A stretch of DNA of 47,886 nt from a virus. A program made the position numbers and the translations under genes. Below the pieces are notes generated by a model, which was not told the DNA's origin, did not search any database, and worked only from the letters and a program-made list of their open reading frames with translations. This document shows, piece after piece, positions 24,660 through 33,898 of this stretch. The stretch lies in the IMG/VR virus record IMGVR_UViG_3300046169_000007, positions 1 to 47,886 of that record. One strand, written 5' to 3'. Position 1 is the first letter of the stretch. Each line of letters begins with the position of its first letter.

Positions 24660-24910
24660 TCTGGTTTAGTGGGCCAAGTAATATTGGTTGGAAAGCCAGA
24701 CTGATCTGTGATGTCACGCAGTGCTTGGCGGTATGCTGTCTGCTCTGCGGTCATCGTGCGGTCAGATGTAGCCCACCAGTCTGTGGCTGCGATTAGGTTG
24801 TCACGTTCAACCCTAATGTGTTCTGGCTTTATTGGTGACGCTACTTGGCAAGCATTTAAATACTCTTGCGTTACCTCAACAAGAACTCCATCTTTTGAAA
24901 TAGTTGGCAT
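24656..24910 (-). CDS. phage tail assembly chaperone-like protein
   Basis: An 84-residue protein whose second half has the pattern RDNLIAATDWWATSDRTMTA, then YRQALRDITDQSGFP and ITWPTKPE. This R-D-x-L-x-x-TDW ... YRQ-x-LRD-[IL]-x-x-Q-x-GFP-x-x-[IV]-xWP series is diagnostic of small tail-fibre assembly proteins that accompany fibre genes. It probably helps assemble the fibre encoded just upstream (24910-25551), with which it shares one base (TAATG). Confidence 0.8.
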   Translation of the reverse strand: MPTISKDGVLVEVTQEYLNACQVASPIKPEHIRVERDNLIAATDWWATSDRTMTAEQTAYRQALRDITDQSGFPTNITWPTKPE

Positions 24911-25551
24911 TAGCTAATCCCCCATACTGAGTATGTTCCGCCTGTAAAATTAAACCCAGCACTCCAATAAAAGAAAAAGGCATTTGTTCTTACGATATTT
25001 CCAGAATTATAATTCATTCCTAGACTGTGAATACCTGAGTTTATTTCTCTTGGATAGTTTGACGTTGGTTGGTCAATAACAATAGAGTGTTCACCCCAGC
25101 TTCTTTCAGTAGTGCTGTAGGGGTTGTAAAACTTAACTATAAAGTCAAGTTCGTTTGTATTTGCATTCATAGGGTCGCCAGTGAAAAATCTAACTTCATC
25201 TTCGTAGGTATAACTACTGCCACCATTGCTTCTACCTACAAAAAAGTTTCTGATGTTGCTAGTAGAAGTAATGGCATTGCCACTAGAGTCTTTGTATCTA
25301 CCTCGAAGGAAATTGCTTGTTCTATTTTGTTTTATCTTACTACCTGTGACGACATAATATTTATGCCCAGTAGTGAAAGAAACTTCAAACTGACTTCCCG
25401 TTCCTACACTTGCATTGTCAACTAGTAGTGTTGTTTCACCGCCTACACCAGCAGCACCCATAGCCGCCACTGTAGTCGCATCAACAGACGCAACATTCTG
25501 CAAAGCCCTGCTGTCATTAATAACAGTCGTGCCGTTTACCTTAATCGCCAT
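24910..25551 (-). CDS. short tail fibre / receptor-binding protein (213 aa)
   Basis: A strong GGAAGGA site precedes the ATG. The N-terminus MAIKVNGTTVINDSRALQNV is a module I know from many marine phage fibre proteins. The rest is beta-rich, with Asn, Ser and aromatic residues, ending TGGTYSVWGIS, similar in form to the end of the 803-residue fibre (GGTFRLYGRAV). It lacks shaft repeats, so it may be a tip protein joined to a longer fibre or an alternative receptor binder. A chaperone-like gene follows immediately. Confidence 0.7.
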   Translation of the reverse strand: MAIKVNGTTVINDSRALQNVASVDATTVAAMGAAGVGGETTLLVDNASVGTGSQFEVSFTTGHKYYVVTGSKIKQNRTSNFLRGRYKDSSGNAITSTSNIRNFFVGRSNGGSSYTYEDEVRFFTGDPMNANTNELDFIVKFYNPYSTTERSWGEHSIVIDQPTSNYPREINSGIHSLGMNYNSGNIVRTNAFFFYWSAGFNFTGGTYSVWGIS

Positions 25552-25569
25552 CTTCGTGTCCTTCCACTA

Positions 25570-28500
25570 TTAGCTGTTAAGTTGTGCTTTAAGCTCGTCA
25601 ATCTGAGCCTGTTGTTCTTTGATTGCTTCGATAAGCACAGCGACCATGTTGCCATACTTAACCGACTTGATGCCTTCGTCATTTGTGCTGACTACATCTG
25701 GCAGTACAGCTTCTACCTCCTGAGCAATGACACCTATCTCTGAGCCACCATTCTCTAGCCAATCGAATGAGACACCACGCAGGGACGTAACGGCGTCCAG
25801 AGAGCCGCTGAGTGTCTCTACGTTGGTCTTGAGTGTGGCGTCTGATGTGGTGTTGAAGTTGGCTGCGTTTACTGTGCCGCTCAAGTAAGCGTCTTTGAAG
25901 CGCACATCAGGCTGACCTAAATCAGTTGTATTATCTGACCCTCCACCAGAAGAAGTACCTGCAAGTAAACCATTATTATTTAATAAGATACCCTTTCCTG
26001 CTTGAGCATAAATATAAAGTTCGTTACTTGATCCACCAGCAGACCCAATACTTCCCACAACATTATCTTGCGCTGCAAACGAAACTATTTCTCCGTTATT
26101 TGTTCTGCGATTTAGAGAAAGAGGAGTATTGCCATCACGAACAAAACTACCTAGCCCACCAAAAATATTGCCACCAGCCGTGGTTGAAGATGTACTCGTC
26201 TTACCCACCAGTAAGTTACCGCTGCTGTCGATGCGCATGCGTTCTGCGGCATTGGTATAAAACAACATAGGTTTGTTTTCACGCATATTTATGAACGCTT
26301 GTTCTGCTGCGTCTAAACCCATCGTGAAGCCATCGGTTCCTGTTGAACCTGTTGCTGAATTAGTGAAGTGAATTAGTGCGTTTGTGCTGTCGTTTTGGTG
26401 GATGTGTAGGTCATAAGCTGGCAAACTTGTGCCAATTCCTACGTTACCGTTCATATAAACTGTACCATCGTGCTTCACTCCGATGTCAGCAGCACCTGAT
26501 CCGCTATAGTTTATATGAAAATCTGAGTTTACCGCAGTGCCGTTGAAGTAAAACTCCATTGCTTCACTTGCAGAGTTACGCAGCCTTAAACCGCCGCCTA
26601 CATTAGCACCGTCTAAATCCAACCGCTCCGCACTACTGTCCCAGAAAAACTTTGGCGTGGTGCCTGTGTCCTCAAAAAAGCTGATATCGCCGCCAGTAGC
26701 AATCTTCAAGCGACTTGCCCCATCCGTTTTAAATGTATGGTTTTTACCGCTTGGTGTGTGATATAAAGCCCCATCGTTAGATGCGCTATCTAGCCTAAAT
26801 TGCTCTGCCCCGCTATTTTTAAACTGTATACCACCGCCATCAGTTCCATCAATATTTACATCTGTAGTATTCGGTAAATCCACAGTCAACCCATCGCTGG
26901 TCAAAGTCCCAGTGATGTCTACACCTGTGCTGCTGGTGGCGAGTTTGGCAGAACCTGCGTAATATAGGTCAACTGCGCCACTATCAGAAGTTTGCAACCG
27001 TAGCGTATTGTCGTTTCTATTACGGATACGAAGATTTGTTCCGTCAATATAAAGATGACCACCAGTTGTGTACTCTTGTATAAAACTATCCGTGCCATTG
27101 CTAAATATAGCTAGGTCAGACCCAGCACCAAAAATGGCTTTGTCGTTGTCGCCAAAGGACAGATCACCCGTCATGCTGTCGCCAGCTACTTCAACGTAAC
27201 GAGCATCTGACTGCAGTTTAGTATAGTGATCTGAGACTACAAATGTACCATAAGCTACAATGTCTACTACGTCACTGACTGCAGCCCCTGTGGTAAGCGT
27301 AATGCTTGTACCATTGGTAGCAGTAAAGTCTGTACCAGAGATAAGTTTAACACCATTGAGGTATACGTCTACATAGCCTGTATCATAGGTAGCAGCAAAG
27401 ACTGTCTGACCTGCAGTGGCAGTGTAAGTACTACGATCAGATGTACCATTGACAGCAGAACCAGCAGACTGCCACCCACTAGAACCATATACGTTCATAA
27501 TGTTAGTTGTACTATTGAAGTACAAAGCACCAATAACAAGTGCGTCACCATCATTATCTACTGTAGGTGCAGAACTCTTAGCACCAAGGTAGCGGTCATC
27601 AAAGTCATCATATGATGCTGCAGCACTGCTGGCACTTGATGCGGCGGCTGTAGCAGAGTTACCTGCGTTAGTCTCGCTGGTAGCTGCGTTAGATGCAGAT
27701 GTAGCAGCGGCTGCGGCACTGGCAGCGGCAGATGTACTGCTACCTGTAATTGTATCTACATACGTTTTAGTAACGGCATCGTTAGCATCAGTAGGAGCAG
27801 CTAAGCCAGTTACTTTGTTGGAACCCATTGCAAGGTTACCGGACATAGTATCACCAGATTTGGCTACACGAGTATCACGCTGAGTATCTGTGTAAGCTTT
27901 AGTTGCTACGTCTTGTGCCGCTGTAGGATCACCTGCACCAGTGATCTTATTAGTGGACATGGCAATAGCACCAGTCATTGTACCACCAGCAAGAGGTAGC
28001 TTAGTGGCAATGCTGTTAGTTACTGTAGTAGCAAAGTCAGGGTCATCACCCAAAGCTGCAGCAAGTTCGTTAAGAGTATCAAGTGTACCCGGTGCTGAGT
28101 CTACAAGGTTAGATACCTGTGTGTCTACATAGCCCTTAGTAGCTGCATCATTTGTATTGGTAGGTGAGGTAAGGTTGGTGATGGTAGCAGTTGTGCCAGC
28201 ATTCATGTTCAGTGTACCATCAATGGTCACGTTGTTGAATGTGGATGTACCAGCAGAAGTTACATTACCTGTGAGATCACCAGTGACATTGCCTGTTACT
28301 GCACCTGTCACGTTCCCTGTGACATTACCTGTTACGTTACCTGTCAGGTTAGCTGTAACACCACCAGAGGCAGTTACTGTAGTAAAGGCACCAGTAGTTG
28401 CAGAGCTTGCACCGATAGTGGTTCCGTCAATAGTACCGCCATTAATATCCGCTGTAGCTAGTGTAGCTTGACCAGAGGTAGACAGTGTAGTGAAGCTACC

Positions 28501-29373
28501 AGCGGCAGTACCTACAGCGCCGATTACAGTACCGTCAATGTTACCACCGTTGATGTCTACAGTATTAAGTGTAGCTTGGCCTGTGGACTGCAGTGTCGTG
28601 AACTTACCAGTAGTGTGGCTAGTAGCACCAATAGTAGTACCATCAATAGTACCACCGTTAATGTCTGCAGTAGTTGCAGTCAGGCTTGTGTTAGCATTAA
28701 GAGTGGTGAATGTACCAGCAACAGGTGTAGCTGAACCAATGACTGAGTTATCAATAGTACCAGAGTTAATGTCACCAGATGTAATAACTGTTGTACCTGT
28801 GGCAGAAAGGTCAACTGCATCAAGATCAGAGAAGGTAGAAGTACCAGTTGATGTAACATCACCAGTCAAGTTACCTGTAACATTACCCGTTACGTTACCT
28901 GTCAAGTTACCTGTAATATTAGCTACGACACCAGCAGGGGCAGTAATAACACCAGTTACGTTAAGTGTACCAGCTACTGTAGCATTTTCATGTACAGCTA
29001 ATGTGTCAATATAACCTACACCGTCAATGTACAAGTCTTTAAACTCAGCACCTGTAGCACCAAGGTCAATGTCGTTGTCTGTGATAGGGCGGATAACACC
29101 ATCACGTACACTGATCTGTTCTACAGGTACACCAGATACTTCAACGTAGAAGTCTACAGTGTTTGCACCAGTGTTTACCTGTACTTTATTCTTAGCATCT
29201 AGGTCAGCGATCAGAGGTACATATTCACCTTCACCTGTTGTACCGTCATGCTTGTGACCACCTGTCGCAGCAAAGGCATCACGCAGAGCGTTGTACTCAG
29301 CGTTAATTGGTGCAGCACGTACCGTTGCTGTAGGGATGATGTCTGCTGTAGATTGTCTTGTATAACCTGCCAC
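25570..29373 (-). CDS. large tail fibre with S74 self-cleaving chaperone domain
   Basis: The start is GTG 29373 with GGAGAT upstream. The 1267-residue protein opens with a virion-attachment-like region (residues 1-150), followed by a shaft with GNVTG/GNLTG runs, several DINGGTIDGTTIG units of about 35 residues, KSGDTMSGNLAMG-type strands and an Ala/Ser coiled stretch. The tip region has repeated G-x-LRIRN and RLKIATGGDIS motifs. The last 91 residues are an S74 intramolecular chaperone: Ser1177 and Lys1182 in TSDATLKTNV, then IGVIAQEVEAVLPDVV, ending in a coiled coil. These domains trimerise the fibre and cut themselves off before the Ser. It is the main adsorption fibre. Confidence 0.9.
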   Translation of the reverse strand: MAGYTRQSTADIIPTATVRAAPINAEYNALRDAFAATGGHKHDGTTGEGEYVPLIADLDAKNKVQVNTGANTVDFYVEVSGVPVEQISVRDGVIRPITDNDIDLGATGAEFKDLYIDGVGYIDTLAVHENATVAGTLNVTGVITAPAGVVANITGNLTGNVTGNVTGNLTGDVTSTGTSTFSDLDAVDLSATGTTVITSGDINSGTIDNSVIGSATPVAGTFTTLNANTSLTATTADINGGTIDGTTIGATSHTTGKFTTLQSTGQATLNTVDINGGNIDGTVIGAVGTAAGSFTTLSTSGQATLATADINGGTIDGTTIGASSATTGAFTTVTASGGVTANLTGNVTGNVTGNVTGAVTGNVTGDLTGNVTSAGTSTFNNVTIDGTLNMNAGTTATITNLTSPTNTNDAATKGYVDTQVSNLVDSAPGTLDTLNELAAALGDDPDFATTVTNSIATKLPLAGGTMTGAIAMSTNKITGAGDPTAAQDVATKAYTDTQRDTRVAKSGDTMSGNLAMGSNKVTGLAAPTDANDAVTKTYVDTITGSSTSAAASAAAAATSASNAATSETNAGNSATAAASSASSAAASYDDFDDRYLGAKSSAPTVDNDGDALVIGALYFNSTTNIMNVYGSSGWQSAGSAVNGTSDRSTYTATAGQTVFAATYDTGYVDVYLNGVKLISGTDFTATNGTSITLTTGAAVSDVVDIVAYGTFVVSDHYTKLQSDARYVEVAGDSMTGDLSFGDNDKAIFGAGSDLAIFSNGTDSFIQEYTTGGHLYIDGTNLRIRNRNDNTLRLQTSDSGAVDLYYAGSAKLATSSTGVDITGTLTSDGLTVDLPNTTDVNIDGTDGGGIQFKNSGAEQFRLDSASNDGALYHTPSGKNHTFKTDGASRLKIATGGDISFFEDTGTTPKFFWDSSAERLDLDGANVGGGLRLRNSASEAMEFYFNGTAVNSDFHINYSGSGAADIGVKHDGTVYMNGNVGIGTSLPAYDLHIHQNDSTNALIHFTNSATGSTGTDGFTMGLDAAEQAFINMRENKPMLFYTNAAERMRIDSSGNLLVGKTSTSSTTAGGNIFGGLGSFVRDGNTPLSLNRRTNNGEIVSFAAQDNVVGSIGSAGGSSNELYIYAQAGKGILLNNNGLLAGTSSGGGSDNTTDLGQPDVRFKDAYLSGTVNAANFNTTSDATLKTNVETLSGSLDAVTSLRGVSFDWLENGGSEIGVIAQEVEAVLPDVVSTNDEGIKSVKYGNMVAVLIEAIKEQQAQIDELKAQLNS
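28250..28925 (-). repeat. coding repeats (GNVTG and DINGGTIDGTTIG) in large fibre gene
   Basis: Two clusters (about 28258-28345 and 28857-28925) encode runs of GN[VL]TG, seen in DNA as repeats of TTACCTGT-like 15-base units. Between them lie four units of about 105 bases encoding ADINGGTIDGTTIGA...FTTL. They explain all the repetitive DNA here, and no non-coding array is needed. Confidence 0.8.
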
Positions 29374-29376
29374 GGT

Positions 29377-30915
29377 TTATCTCCTGTCTGCTGTGCCATA
29401 CGTAAGCGTAATAGCTTGAATAGTATGACTTGCACTTTGATTATTGGTTACGTAACTAATAGAAACAGAGTTACCTGAGCCAGATACATTGGTTAGTTTT
29501 TTAGGTGAAGGGTTACCATCGAAGATGTCACCAGAGTCATAAATGGCTGTACCGTATAGTGCTGCCGCACCTTCTGTAGAAAAGTCGTATGTAGTTGGGT
29601 TGTTAGTGTTTACGTCATCATAGTCATATGAAACACCTACAAAGACTTCTGTAGTACCTTCTGATCGTAGGTACGTGTGGATGTTATAGATATTCTTACG
29701 TATCTCTGGGTCTTCCATGTAGTAGTAAGGTGTTTGATACAGACTAAATACGTCTTGGCCATTAAAAGATGTGCCACGCTCCTGCCTATGTACTTTACCT
29801 GCTGCATCACCGTGTATGACATATTCGTACTGGCCAATGAAACCACTGGCAACGCAGTTAGCCTCAATACCAATAAGCTGACTATACTCAAAGATACTCT
29901 GTTTGTTCTGGCTCTTACGTATAGATCCAATCAAAGACAAAGAAGCATCATTCTTAAAGAAGAACCTAAACTGAGACTTACGTTGTATTACAGCAATACT
30001 AACATCTACAATATCTTCTGACAAGTAATAATTATCAAAGATGTCTTGTATTTCTTTAGATATAGGAGCAAGTTCAACATCACCAATACGGTCAGTACCA
30101 GAAATAGGGCGTATACCGTCTGGCCCTAAGAAGAGCAAGTCACCACCAAATTCCACTACTGTGTCAGGTGCTACGCAACCCAAGTTAGATGTAACGCTTT
30201 GCAATTGAAAGTCAGATAAGTTAGTACCTACAAGCTTCTTAATATTGTTTGCGCCAAAGATAAACAATTCATTACGGAACTTCTTAATGGCTGTAATAGT
30301 ATAGCCTACATTAATGACACCCGAACCGTTAGCGGGGCTATAGTCTGTAGCATTAAGAGGAGCGCTAAAGTACAAATTATATGGATCAGTAGTATCACCA
30401 GCTAGGAATATGTGAGAAGAAAACTCTTCTGAAAACTTAGGACTGTTAGGTGCATTAGCATGAGTGATCTGCGTGTAAGTAGTACCATCATAGGTAGCTG
30501 CAGGGTTCTGCCCGTCTGTGAGAAGCATAACTTCGCCAGACCAGTTATAGTTAACAAACCGTACACGACTAACGTTTGTCATGTCAGGCGTACCAGCAGA
30601 AGTTACAGCATCCCAGCTAGAGGTGCTGTTGTTCCACTTGTGTAGATAGTTATACCCAGAAGAAGGCTTTCTGCAAGCGAAAATACCATCATTAATGTTA
30701 CCATTTACGTTAACACCAAGAACCTGGCCCGTGCCTGTAACAGTACCAAAGTCATTCTGAAAGCCACTAATACGGCGATACCCACCAGATAGAGCAGGTT
30801 CATAGTTAATCATACGAATAGCACTGCCACTTAGAGCAGACGCTTGCGTGATAGGGTCTACGTTAGTGACCAAACCACCAGCGCAAACAGTAAGGTGCGT
30901 TCTGAGATTGTCCAT
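29377..30915 (-). CDS. tail tube/nozzle protein (T7 gp12 or P22 gp10-like role)
   Basis: A 512-residue protein encoded right after the gp11-like gene, the T7 gene 11-12 order. It is beta-rich with propeller-like strands: GYRRISGFQNDFG, then TYDGTTYTQITHANAPNSP, SSHIFLAGDTTDPYNLYFSAP, and FLGPDGIRPISGTDRIG, a pattern I associate with the stabilisation/nozzle proteins of podovirus tails. It would form the tail tip below the adaptor. It is shorter than T7 gp12 (about 790 residues). Assignment rests on synteny and fold-like motifs, so the exact family (gp12 versus P22 gp10) is open. Confidence 0.7.
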   Translation of the reverse strand: MDNLRTHLTVCAGGLVTNVDPITQASALSGSAIRMINYEPALSGGYRRISGFQNDFGTVTGTGQVLGVNVNGNINDGIFACRKPSSGYNYLHKWNNSTSSWDAVTSAGTPDMTNVSRVRFVNYNWSGEVMLLTDGQNPAATYDGTTYTQITHANAPNSPKFSEEFSSHIFLAGDTTDPYNLYFSAPLNATDYSPANGSGVINVGYTITAIKKFRNELFIFGANNIKKLVGTNLSDFQLQSVTSNLGCVAPDTVVEFGGDLLFLGPDGIRPISGTDRIGDVELAPISKEIQDIFDNYYLSEDIVDVSIAVIQRKSQFRFFFKNDASLSLIGSIRKSQNKQSIFEYSQLIGIEANCVASGFIGQYEYVIHGDAAGKVHRQERGTSFNGQDVFSLYQTPYYYMEDPEIRKNIYNIHTYLRSEGTTEVFVGVSYDYDDVNTNNPTTYDFSTEGAAALYGTAIYDSGDIFDGNPSPKKLTNVSGSGNSVSISYVTNNQSASHTIQAITLTYGTADRR

Positions 30916-31617
30916 TTAGAATGTACTTTTTGTTACAGTGTTATTGCGTACTGTAGAGTATAGTTCAGTAGGGCTATCTACGATAAGCCTACGCATAGTC
31001 TTAATACCTTTAAGGAATTTATCTTGATGTACATTTGCAGATTGCTCATTAGAGCGGAAACGCATCATGTACATCATAGCGCCATCCGTAATGATGTGCT
31101 TAAAACGATCAGGTATAATACACACATCCTCTGCCAAGGTTAGATCTGTAGGGTACTTCCAATAGCGATACTCTACTTCGTAAGCCTTATCAGGCACAGG
31201 AGTCACGCCAAACTTATCTTCCATAGTCTTGTATACCCTAGTGGGTACACCACGTCCATCTGAACCACTGCTGTCCTCTGCAGCACGGTACATGCGTGTG
31301 TACATCTCATAGGTGAGTGCAGGAAGAGTACTAGGGGCAGCGCCCTCAACAGCTTTAAGATAGAATGTTTCCCAGTCTGCTTTAGAGAAGTCAGCGGGGA
31401 AGTCGTAAGTGTTAGTACCTGCAGCTAGGGTCTGTGTATACGTAACTAATGTAAAAGGCCACTCTTGTGCCTCTTGCAATATCTCACGTACAGATGAGTT
31501 AACAGCATCTTTAGCGATAGCTTGTACGTTTCTAACACCGTCAAAGTCGGACACGTTAATAGTGACTTCATTAAGCCTACGAAGTAAATCGTTTACCAGT
31601 GTAATGTAAGTTGCCAT
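30916..31617 (-). CDS. tail tubular protein A / head-tail adaptor (T7 gp11-like)
   Basis: The start at 31617 (MATYITLVNDLLRRLNEV) is chosen over an in-frame start at 31668, which would lie in the hairpin after the capsid gene. The 233-residue protein begins with the helical segment typical of adaptors, then YDFPADFSKADWETFYL and a C-terminal helical part (IIPDRFKHIITDGAMMYMMRF). T7 gp11 has the same size and helix-beta-helix layout and sits between portal and nozzle. The next gene starts directly after its stop. Confidence 0.75.
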   Translation of the reverse strand: MATYITLVNDLLRRLNEVTINVSDFDGVRNVQAIAKDAVNSSVREILQEAQEWPFTLVTYTQTLAAGTNTYDFPADFSKADWETFYLKAVEGAAPSTLPALTYEMYTRMYRAAEDSSGSDGRGVPTRVYKTMEDKFGVTPVPDKAYEVEYRYWKYPTDLTLAEDVCIIPDRFKHIITDGAMMYMMRFRSNEQSANVHQDKFLKGIKTMRRLIVDSPTELYSTVRNNTVTKSTF

Positions 31618-31643
31618 TTCATATGCCCTGTAATAAGAGGGAA

Positions 31644-31666
31644 GGGGCCAGCGTGTAGCCAGCCCC
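31644..31666 (-). terminator. hairpin after the capsid gene
   Basis: GGGGCTGGC and GCTGGCCCC (minus strand, 31666-31644) pair over nine positions with two G-T wobbles around a five-base loop, 14 bases beyond the capsid stop. The following bases are pyrimidine-rich (TTCCCTCTTATTA) rather than a pure T run, so partial termination or mRNA protection of the abundant capsid message is likely. Confidence 0.6.
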
Positions 31667-31679
31667 AACTCTAGGTAGT

Positions 31680-32729
31680 TTAAGCAGCGTTGTAACGTAC
31701 TGTGAGGAGTGCCTCTGGACGCAGAATCTTGCGACCATAGAGGTGCATACCACGCACGATGTCAGCAAAACTGTCTGGGTCACGGTAGTTCTCAACTTTG
31801 TTGATCTGCTCAGCAGAAGCAACAGCATCGTCCTGACCAGCTACGATAACACCGTAGTTAGCGTCTTGTGCAGTTGTACCAGAAGTACCAGCACCTGTAC
31901 CTTTAGCAGGAAGAGCATTGGACTGATAAACACGGAAGCCGTGAATGTTGTTCAACACCAGACCGTTTTGCAGGCCAGAACCACCGAAGTCACCGTTCAG
32001 CATACGTGAGTCTTCATCTTTCAGCATCTCAATAAATACTGGATCAAGAACAACCCAACGTCCACGTGATTCTACATTTGCTTGATCCATTTTACGAGCC
32101 ATACGTGCAAGTACAGTCAATGGGGAAACAGTTGTAGCTGACAGGGCAGTTGCACCTGGCAAGCGTGGAGCCAATGGAACGGAATCGCCTGCAGTAGCTG
32201 TACCAGAGATGGTCAAGTTACCGAAGTCAGTTGCGTCCAAGTGGTTTGCAGTGATGTATTCACCAGTAGCTGTCAAAGCAGTTTGCTTGTCGCCAGCAGA
32301 AGTAGTGATGAAAGCACCTGCAGAAGTGTGACCTGAGAGGTAAGACAATACGTCTGTGTCCATTGCGTCTGCCATTTTATATGCAGCACGATCAGCGGCC
32401 AAAGATGTGAAGTCTACGTTTGCAAACTGCTCTTCAATGTCATCCATTTTGAAAGCAAAGTAGTTTGCTTGGTCAATGGTGAGCGAGAAGTCAGAGTCAT
32501 CAAGCTTCTCTACGGAGATACCTGTGTGACGCTGCAGAGCGTTGACGGTTACGTCTGGCTCTTTTTGAATGCGAACAGTATCGCCTTGGTTTGCAATTTC
32601 ACCAAAATATGAATTGTTAGTGATTGCGTTAGTTACAGCAGAGCGGCGCAATGCGATCTGTGCTTGTTTGGAGTAAATAATCGGGGAGAAGTTCCCGTCA
32701 AATCCACCACCAGCGGTTCCAATAGCCAT
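31680..32729 (-). CDS. major capsid protein
   Basis: A 349-residue protein directly after the scaffold gene, with a strong AAAGGAG site. Features match podovirus coat proteins: N-terminal FSPIIYSKQAQIALRRSAV, then GDTVRIQKEPDVTV and ADRAAYKMADAMDTDVLSYL, the WVVLDPVFIEMLKDEDSR block, and ILRPEALLTVRYNAA at the end. Base use is slightly more GC-rich and regular than in neighbouring genes, as expected for the most highly expressed gene. HK97-like fold by family knowledge. A candidate promoter and hairpin lie in its 237-base leader. Confidence 0.9.
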   Translation of the reverse strand: MAIGTAGGGFDGNFSPIIYSKQAQIALRRSAVTNAITNNSYFGEIANQGDTVRIQKEPDVTVNALQRHTGISVEKLDDSDFSLTIDQANYFAFKMDDIEEQFANVDFTSLAADRAAYKMADAMDTDVLSYLSGHTSAGAFITTSAGDKQTALTATGEYITANHLDATDFGNLTISGTATAGDSVPLAPRLPGATALSATTVSPLTVLARMARKMDQANVESRGRWVVLDPVFIEMLKDEDSRMLNGDFGGSGLQNGLVLNNIHGFRVYQSNALPAKGTGAGTSGTTAQDANYGVIVAGQDDAVASAEQINKVENYRDPDSFADIVRGMHLYGRKILRPEALLTVRYNAA

Positions 32730-32895
32730 AATAATTCTCCTTTATAGATATGGCGTGAGATTTAGACACTACATATCCACAATAAAAGAGGCTCTTTGTT
32801 TTAGGGTAGTCAGCTTTGCTTCAAGGATGGCCGTCCTATCTGCGCTGGGCCTATACTCAGAGGTAGTTCTTCGTGTGGCTAGTGCTTATTGAAAA

Positions 32896-32932
32896 GCATG
32901 TACAGGCAGTTAATCCCTGACACTGTACATGC
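32896..32932 (-). terminator. hairpin in the scaffold-capsid gap
   Basis: Perfect ten-base arms GCATGTACAG (32896-32905) and CTGTACATGC (32923-32932) around a 17-base loop. On the minus strand the stem is followed by TTTTC, so it can act as an intrinsic terminator or attenuator. It begins where a transcript from the promoter at 32938-32965 would start, so it may instead form a protective 5' stem on the capsid message. Confidence 0.6.
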
Positions 32933-32937
32933 CTATA

Positions 32938-32965
32938 GTTTTATCTACGATACAAGTATTGTCAA
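32938..32965 (-). promoter_or_regulatory. candidate promoter for the capsid gene
   Basis: Minus strand: TTGACA (32965-32960) is a perfect -35, with a 16-base spacer and TAAAAC (32943-32938), four of six. It lies two bases past the scaffold stop and 209 bases before the capsid start, in an unusually long gap. This would let capsid be made in excess of scaffold. Host RNA polymerase use is assumed because no phage RNA polymerase is visible. Confidence 0.45.
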
Positions 32966-32966
32966 C

Positions 32967-33893
32967 TTATTTCTTTGATACATCGTAAATAAATTTACCA
33001 GAGCGCTGAGCATCAAAGATCTCATCCATGCGCTGCTCGTATTCCTTCATGGACATCTTAGCTACCTGTGACTCCCTAATATACTTAGCTGAGTCATCTG
33101 TGTCAGGGGTAGAACGTCCTTTAGCTTTAACAGAGGATGCTGCTGCTTTATCAGAGCTAGACACCTTCTTAGTCTTAATACCTTGATCTGCTTTATAAAG
33201 ATCAATAACACGTGCAACAGACTTAGCATCTTCACTGTTTTCATAGAGAGCATCCTGTACAACTTTAGGCTGTTTCTCTGCCCAAGTGTGGAATGCATCG
33301 TCTGCACGAATGTCGTGAAAGTCGGGGTGAAGTGAGACTAACTCTGCTTCTGCCTTCTCACGCTTAGCTGTAGCTCGTAGGGATTCAATCTCCTTTAAAC
33401 GCCCATCTAGTTCTGAGGAACGCTCATTAGCTTTTTTATCAGCAATAGCTTCTACAATGCCTGCAATGTCTGGGTATTTCTTAGCCCATGCATCTACTTC
33501 ATCTTCTGACTTAGGTAGTACAAGCTCATTCTTAGTAGCTGCCTCAAGCTGAGACTGTAGTTTATCAAGCTGTGCCTGAAACTCTTTCTCTTTCTCTTGA
33601 GTGTGTCGGCGTAGATCACCATAACGTTTCTTGAAGTTCTTCTCTTCAGCACTTAGATCTTCTTCTTGTGCTTCAGCTTTTGGTTCTTCTTTTTGTTTGG
33701 TAACACTCTCTGCCTGAACTGAGGGTTCGCTAGACTCTGAGCTATCGGGTTCCGCTTCAACAGCTTCTTCTTCTGTTTCATCTTGTGTTGCTCCTGCTTG
33801 TTTAAGCAGTTCCCGTAGCTCCTCCTCATCCCGCTGTACACGAGACAGGTTGCGTTTGTGTGACATTGAGTCCGTTTGAATGGCTTCCGACAT
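32967..33893 (-). CDS. capsid assembly scaffolding protein
   Basis: A 308-residue, strongly charged, helical protein between the portal-side genes and capsid. It has an acidic first third (QDETEEEAVEAEPDSSESSE), a long coiled coil (KEKEFQAQLDKLQSQLEAAT and ERSSELDGRLKEIESLRATA), and a basic C-terminal helix region (EYEQRMDEIFDAQRSGKF), the usual plan of scaffolds whose tail touches the coat protein. AAGGAG lies before the ATG. Scaffold is needed in procapsids and is removed later. Assignment rests on composition and gene order, both typical. Confidence 0.8.
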   Translation of the reverse strand: MSEAIQTDSMSHKRNLSRVQRDEEELRELLKQAGATQDETEEEAVEAEPDSSESSEPSVQAESVTKQKEEPKAEAQEEDLSAEEKNFKKRYGDLRRHTQEKEKEFQAQLDKLQSQLEAATKNELVLPKSEDEVDAWAKKYPDIAGIVEAIADKKANERSSELDGRLKEIESLRATAKREKAEAELVSLHPDFHDIRADDAFHTWAEKQPKVVQDALYENSEDAKSVARVIDLYKADQGIKTKKVSSSDKAAASSVKAKGRSTPDTDDSAKYIRESQVAKMSMKEYEQRMDEIFDAQRSGKFIYDVSKK

Positions 33894-33898
33894 TTTAT

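Noticed and set aside
28250-28925. Short TTACCTGT-type DNA repeats, possible operator array
   Set aside because: They are the codons of GNVTG/GNLTG repeats in the large fibre protein.
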